A stretch of DNA of 17,369 bases from Palsa-1392 sp036493915 (lineage in GTDB: Bacteria > Verrucomicrobiota > Verrucomicrobiia > Chthoniobacterales > UBA10450): assembly GCA_036493915.1 (NCBI GenBank), contig DASXPA010000150.1:1-17369 (forward strand). The letters are read 5' to 3'. Position 1 is the first letter of the stretch; each line of letters opens with the position of its first letter. The translations under genes and the position numbers were made by a program. Shown in pieces: positions 15,319 through 17,369 of this stretch. The notes under the pieces were generated by a model, which worked only from the letters and a program-made list of their open reading frames with translations, was not told the origin of the DNA and did no database searches.

Positions 15319-15339
15319 ATCAGGGATCAGCGATCAGCA
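15319..15339. repeat. Three tandem 7-bp units in the regulator-kinase gap
   Basis: Plus strand ATCAGGG, ATCAGCG, ATCAGCA in a row. This fills half of the 40-bp gap between the regulator stop and the kinase start. It is a short low-complexity heptad with no assigned role. Confidence 0.6.
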
Positions 15340-15343
15340 ATTC

Positions 15344-16690
15344 TCAGAGCCCATATTGCTGAAGTCTGCGATAAAACGCGCTCCGGCTCAGGCCTAACGC
15401 TTCCGCTGCCTTGCGTGCGTTCCCCTGGTTGCGCGCCAGCGCCTTCTTGATCAGAAACGCCTCCACCTCCTCCAGACTCATCTCTTCCAGACGCGGCGAA
15501 CCATCCGACACCGTCGTCAGGCCGAGATCGTTGGCCTTGATCTGCGTCCCTTGCGCCATCAGGACCGCGCGCTCGATCACGTGATCGAGTTCGCGCACGT
15601 TGCCCGGCCATTCGTGTCGCATCAGCGCCTCGTGCGCCGCCGGTTCGAAGCCGGCGAGTTTTTTCCGATATCGTTCGGCATGCTGGCTGAGGAATAGCGC
15701 CGCCAGCGGCGCGATGTCTTCCCGGCGCTCCCGCAGCGGCGGCAATGCGATCTCGATCGTGTTCAGGCGAAAAAGCAAATCCTGGCGGAAGCGACCGGCT
15801 GCGACTTCTTCGTGTGGGTTCGCGTTCGTCGCGGAAATGATGCGCACGTTCGCGTGCAACGTCTTCGACGAACCGACCCGCTCGAACTCGCCCGTCTCGA
15901 TCACCCGGAGCAACTTCGCCTGCTGGCTGAGCGGGAGATTGGCGATCTCGTCGAGGAAGAGCGTGCTCTCATCGGCCAGCTCGAAGCGACCCGCGCGGTC
16001 GCTTTTCGCATCGGTGAAAGCGCCTTTTACATGGCCGAAAAGCTCGCTCTCAAAAACACCTTCCGACAGGCCGCCCATGTTCACCGTGATCATAACCTTG
16101 CTCGCGCGCGAGGAGAGGGAATGGACCGCGCGCGCAACCAGGCCTTTGCCGGTGCCGTTCTCGCCCGTGATGAGCACATTCGCATCCGACGGCGCGACGC
16201 GGGAGATCAACTCGATCACCGGTCGCATGCGCGGCGATTCCGAAATGATCGCGGGCATCTTACCGCTCAGAAGTTCGTTCTTCGCTTCCGCCTGGCGGCT
16301 CTTCCGGAGCGCGCTGCCGAGCGCGATTTGCGTGCGGACGATCGCGAGGAGTCGGTCGTTGTCCCACGGCTTCGGCACGAAATCGCGCGCCCCGAGTTTC
16401 ATCGCTTCCACCGCGAGATCGATCGTCGCCCAGGCAGTCATGACGACGATCGGCAGATTTTCATCGAGCGCCTGGATGCGTGGGATGGCCTCGAGACCTT
16501 CCTGACCGGACGTGGTGTCGCGGGTGTAATTGAGGTCCATCATGAGCAGCGCGTAATCGCGCTTCTCGAGCGCATTGAGGACTGCGCCTAACGACGTCAC
16601 CGCGTCGGTCTGATAGCCTTCGCCTTTGAGGAGAATGCGTAACGCCTCGAGCACATCGCCCTGGTCGTCCGCGATGAGAATGCGGGTCAC
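15344..16690 (-). CDS. NtrC-family sigma54-dependent response regulator
   Basis: 448 aa, GTG start (16690-16688). The receiver domain, about 1-125, has the acidic pair D8/D9, phospho-acceptor D52 (LLMMDLNY), T85 and K107. The AAA+ sigma54-interaction domain, about 143-375, has Walker A GENGTGKG 176-183 and Walker B TLFLDEI 243-249. Its arginine-finger region is FRQDLLFRLN, and WPGNVREL is at 361-368. The sigma54-contact loop reads GAFTDA (223-228) instead of GAFTGA. A Fis-type helix-turn-helix closes the protein, about 409-446 (NARKAAEALGLSRSAFYRRL). It binds enhancer DNA and remodels sigma54 holoenzyme after phosphorylation by the kinase encoded 40 bp downstream. The perfect sigma54 promoter about 330 bp beyond the kinase gene is the obvious target. 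Two GCCTAACG copies lie inside the gene. No strong ribosome site precedes the GTG, but no other start fits the receiver N-terminus. Confidence 0.95.
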   Translation of the reverse strand: MTRILIADDQGDVLEALRILLKGEGYQTDAVTSLGAVLNALEKRDYALLMMDLNYTRDTTSGQEGLEAIPRIQALDENLPIVVMTAWATIDLAVEAMKLGARDFVPKPWDNDRLLAIVRTQIALGSALRKSRQAEAKNELLSGKMPAIISESPRMRPVIELISRVAPSDANVLITGENGTGKGLVARAVHSLSSRASKVMITVNMGGLSEGVFESELFGHVKGAFTDAKSDRAGRFELADESTLFLDEIANLPLSQQAKLLRVIETGEFERVGSSKTLHANVRIISATNANPHEEVAAGRFRQDLLFRLNTIEIALPPLRERREDIAPLAALFLSQHAERYRKKLAGFEPAAHEALMRHEWPGNVRELDHVIERAVLMAQGTQIKANDLGLTTVSDGSPRLEEMSLEEVEAFLIKKALARNQGNARKAAEALGLSRSAFYRRLQQYGL

Positions 16691-16990
16691 GGGGTAACGA
16701 TGAACCGCATTTCCGCCGCGCCGTCAATTTCACGAGCGCACGGTCTTTCGATTTACCGAGTACCGTCGCAGCTCTTCCGATTTCCGATTTCGGGATTTCC
16801 GATCTCTCCGCCCCCCGCCGTCCTCCGTCCTCCGCTTCCCATCTCCGCGCTCCCCGCTCATTCCTCCCCGCTGCTAAGTGTTTCAGCTTTCCAGCGTCTC
16901 AGTTCTCTTCCGCTCCTTGCTCCGCCCTCCGCGCTCCGGTTTCCGGCTCTCCCAAAATTCCCCTTGTCAGGACCGCAGAATTCTGAAGAG
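16691..16990. other. Non-coding pyrimidine-rich spacer upstream of the response regulator
   Basis: No supported gene. From about 16745 to 16970 the plus strand is strongly C/T-rich, with short imperfect repeats (TTCCGATTTCCGATTTCGGG, then TCC/CCTCCG units). A plus-strand open frame here gives only a Pro/Ser/Leu-rich composition artefact. The promoter of the regulator-kinase pair must lie here, but I see no convincing -35/-10 pair or sigma54 site on the minus strand. Confidence 0.55.
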
Positions 16991-17017
16991 AATCAATCGA
17001 CCTGCAGGCGACTGGTT

Positions 17018-17265
17018 CCGCCACCAAGGGCGGCAGCGTCTTCAGGAGCCTGGCAACCCCTCAACCCCAGGGTGTTCCCCGCCTTCGTTCACTCTCTTCG
17101 ACCCGCGTCCGCGCCCCGAGCGCGAAGGTCGGTCAACGACCTTCAGCATTTCGCGTCCGCCCGCTCGGCGGAGCACGGGCTGTTCAGGCCCGTCCGCGTT
17201 CGGCAATCCGCCAAACGCATCTTGCGCTAGCGCAACCACGGCACAAACCGGCTCTGCTTTGCCGG
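17018..17265. other. Cluster of five perfect inverted repeats, possible structured RNA or repeat element
   Basis: Perfect arms: CCGCC/GGCGG at 17018-17033; GAAGGTCG/CGACCTTC at 17124-17144 with a 5-nt loop; ACGGGC/GCCCGT at 17175-17193 with a 7-nt loop; the 14-bp palindrome TTGCGCTAGCGCAA at 17222-17235; and CCGGC/GCCGG at 17248-17265. No arm is followed by a T-run on either strand, so these are not simple terminators. An open frame on the minus strand (17042-17290) has no ribosome site and a Gly/Arg-rich composition; I do not call it a gene. The type of element is not identified. From 17266 to the right edge I see nothing firm. Confidence 0.35.
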
Positions 17266-17369
17266 GATTACCCTGTCGCATGATGAGCAAAGAATACCGC
17301 GGCCGACGAGATCAACCGACTCATTCTCCCTGTTCGGCATTCCTTCTTCCGGGGAGGACGGGGGCTACC

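Larger units (their letters stand above)
282..16593. repeat. Dispersed octamer GCCTAACG, 20 exact copies across the window
   Basis: Plus-strand GCCTAACG starts at 282, 836, 2529, 3410, 6020, 7452, 10019, 13955, 14340, 15392 and 16586. The reverse form CGTTAGGC starts at 1814, 6571, 6771, 7006, 9144, 9317, 11131, 11138 and 11873. One-base variants lie at 1413, 4370, 5903, 8533 and 13826, and a two-base variant at 8161. Composition predicts under one exact copy. Copies lie in coding DNA of nine genes, in spacers and on stop codons, in both orientations. In coding DNA the motif appears as TTA-GGC, GTT-AGG, CTA-ACG or CCT-AAC. Confidence 0.9.

Noticed and set aside
15600..16591. Plus-strand open frames antisense to the response regulator
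   Set aside because: The minus strand has all receiver, AAA+ and HTH motifs in one frame. The plus-strand products show no domain.
16700..17230. 176-codon plus-strand open frame near the right end
   Set aside because: Pro/Ser/Leu/Arg composition from a pyrimidine tract, no ribosome site, no motif.
17042..17290. 82-codon minus-strand open frame near the right end
   Set aside because: Starts at a TTG without a ribosome site and is Gly/Arg-rich over a hairpin cluster. More likely a non-coding repeat.
17281..17369. Plus-strand frame open to the window edge (begins ATGATGAGC)
   Set aside because: Only 29-30 residues visible, with no ribosome site and no recognisable sequence. It cannot be called a gene from this window.
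1..17369. CRISPR array, tRNA, rRNA, transposase or integrase
   Set aside because: I saw no regularly spaced direct repeats, no tRNA or rRNA signature and no DDE or recombinase motif. The only mobile-like item is the 157-bp element at 13772.

Overview
The window is 17.4 kb of GC-rich bacterial chromosome (roughly 60% GC by eye). Every gene I can support is on the minus strand, so the genetic order runs from the right edge to the left edge. The gene families (several ADOP/MacB-type duplicated-FtsX permeases, a DUF4097 beta-solenoid protein, an NtrC-class regulator and NtrY-like kinase) and the C/T-rich and repeat-like spacers suggest a soil Verrucomicrobiota (Chthoniobacterales-like) or Acidobacteriota genome. 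No rRNA or taxonomic marker is present, so this is inference only.

Layout in transcription order: (1) 16691-17369 has no supported gene. It holds a pyrimidine-rich tract and, at 17018-17265, a cluster of perfect short inverted repeats. (2) 16690-13957 is a two-component system: a sigma54-dependent NtrC-family response regulator followed by a membrane histidine kinase with almost no extracytoplasmic domain. (3) 13956-13549 is the only sizeable internal spacer. It holds a 157-bp element with inverted-repeat ends, two overlapping short inverted repeats that could be activator sites, and a textbook sigma54 -24/-12 promoter facing left. (4) From that promoter a tightly packed unit of more than 13.5 kb runs off the left edge: a 105-aa membrane protein, a HlyD/MacA-type adaptor, a LolD/MacB-type ATPase, an unlisted 54-aa single-TM protein, permease D, permease C, a second ATPase, permease B, a secreted DUF4097 protein, and permease A (truncated by the window).

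The simplest functional reading is a tripartite-like export or envelope-remodelling system in which one adaptor and two ATPases serve four large permeases. It appears to be switched on by the adjacent kinase/sigma54-activator pair through the sigma54 promoter. The substrate cannot be told from sequence.

The strongest signal not explained by genes is an octamer, GCCTAACG, present 20 times exactly (either strand) in 17.4 kb where fewer than one would be expected from base composition. Of 27 CCTAA/TTAGG pentamers in the window, 26 lie in the CCTAAC/GTTAGG context. The motif occurs inside genes, where it brings in TTA, CTA and AGG codons that look rare here, in spacers, and as the stop codon of two genes. 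It behaves like a genome-wide signal such as an uptake, Chi-like or methylation motif, and is the best candidate here for something undescribed.
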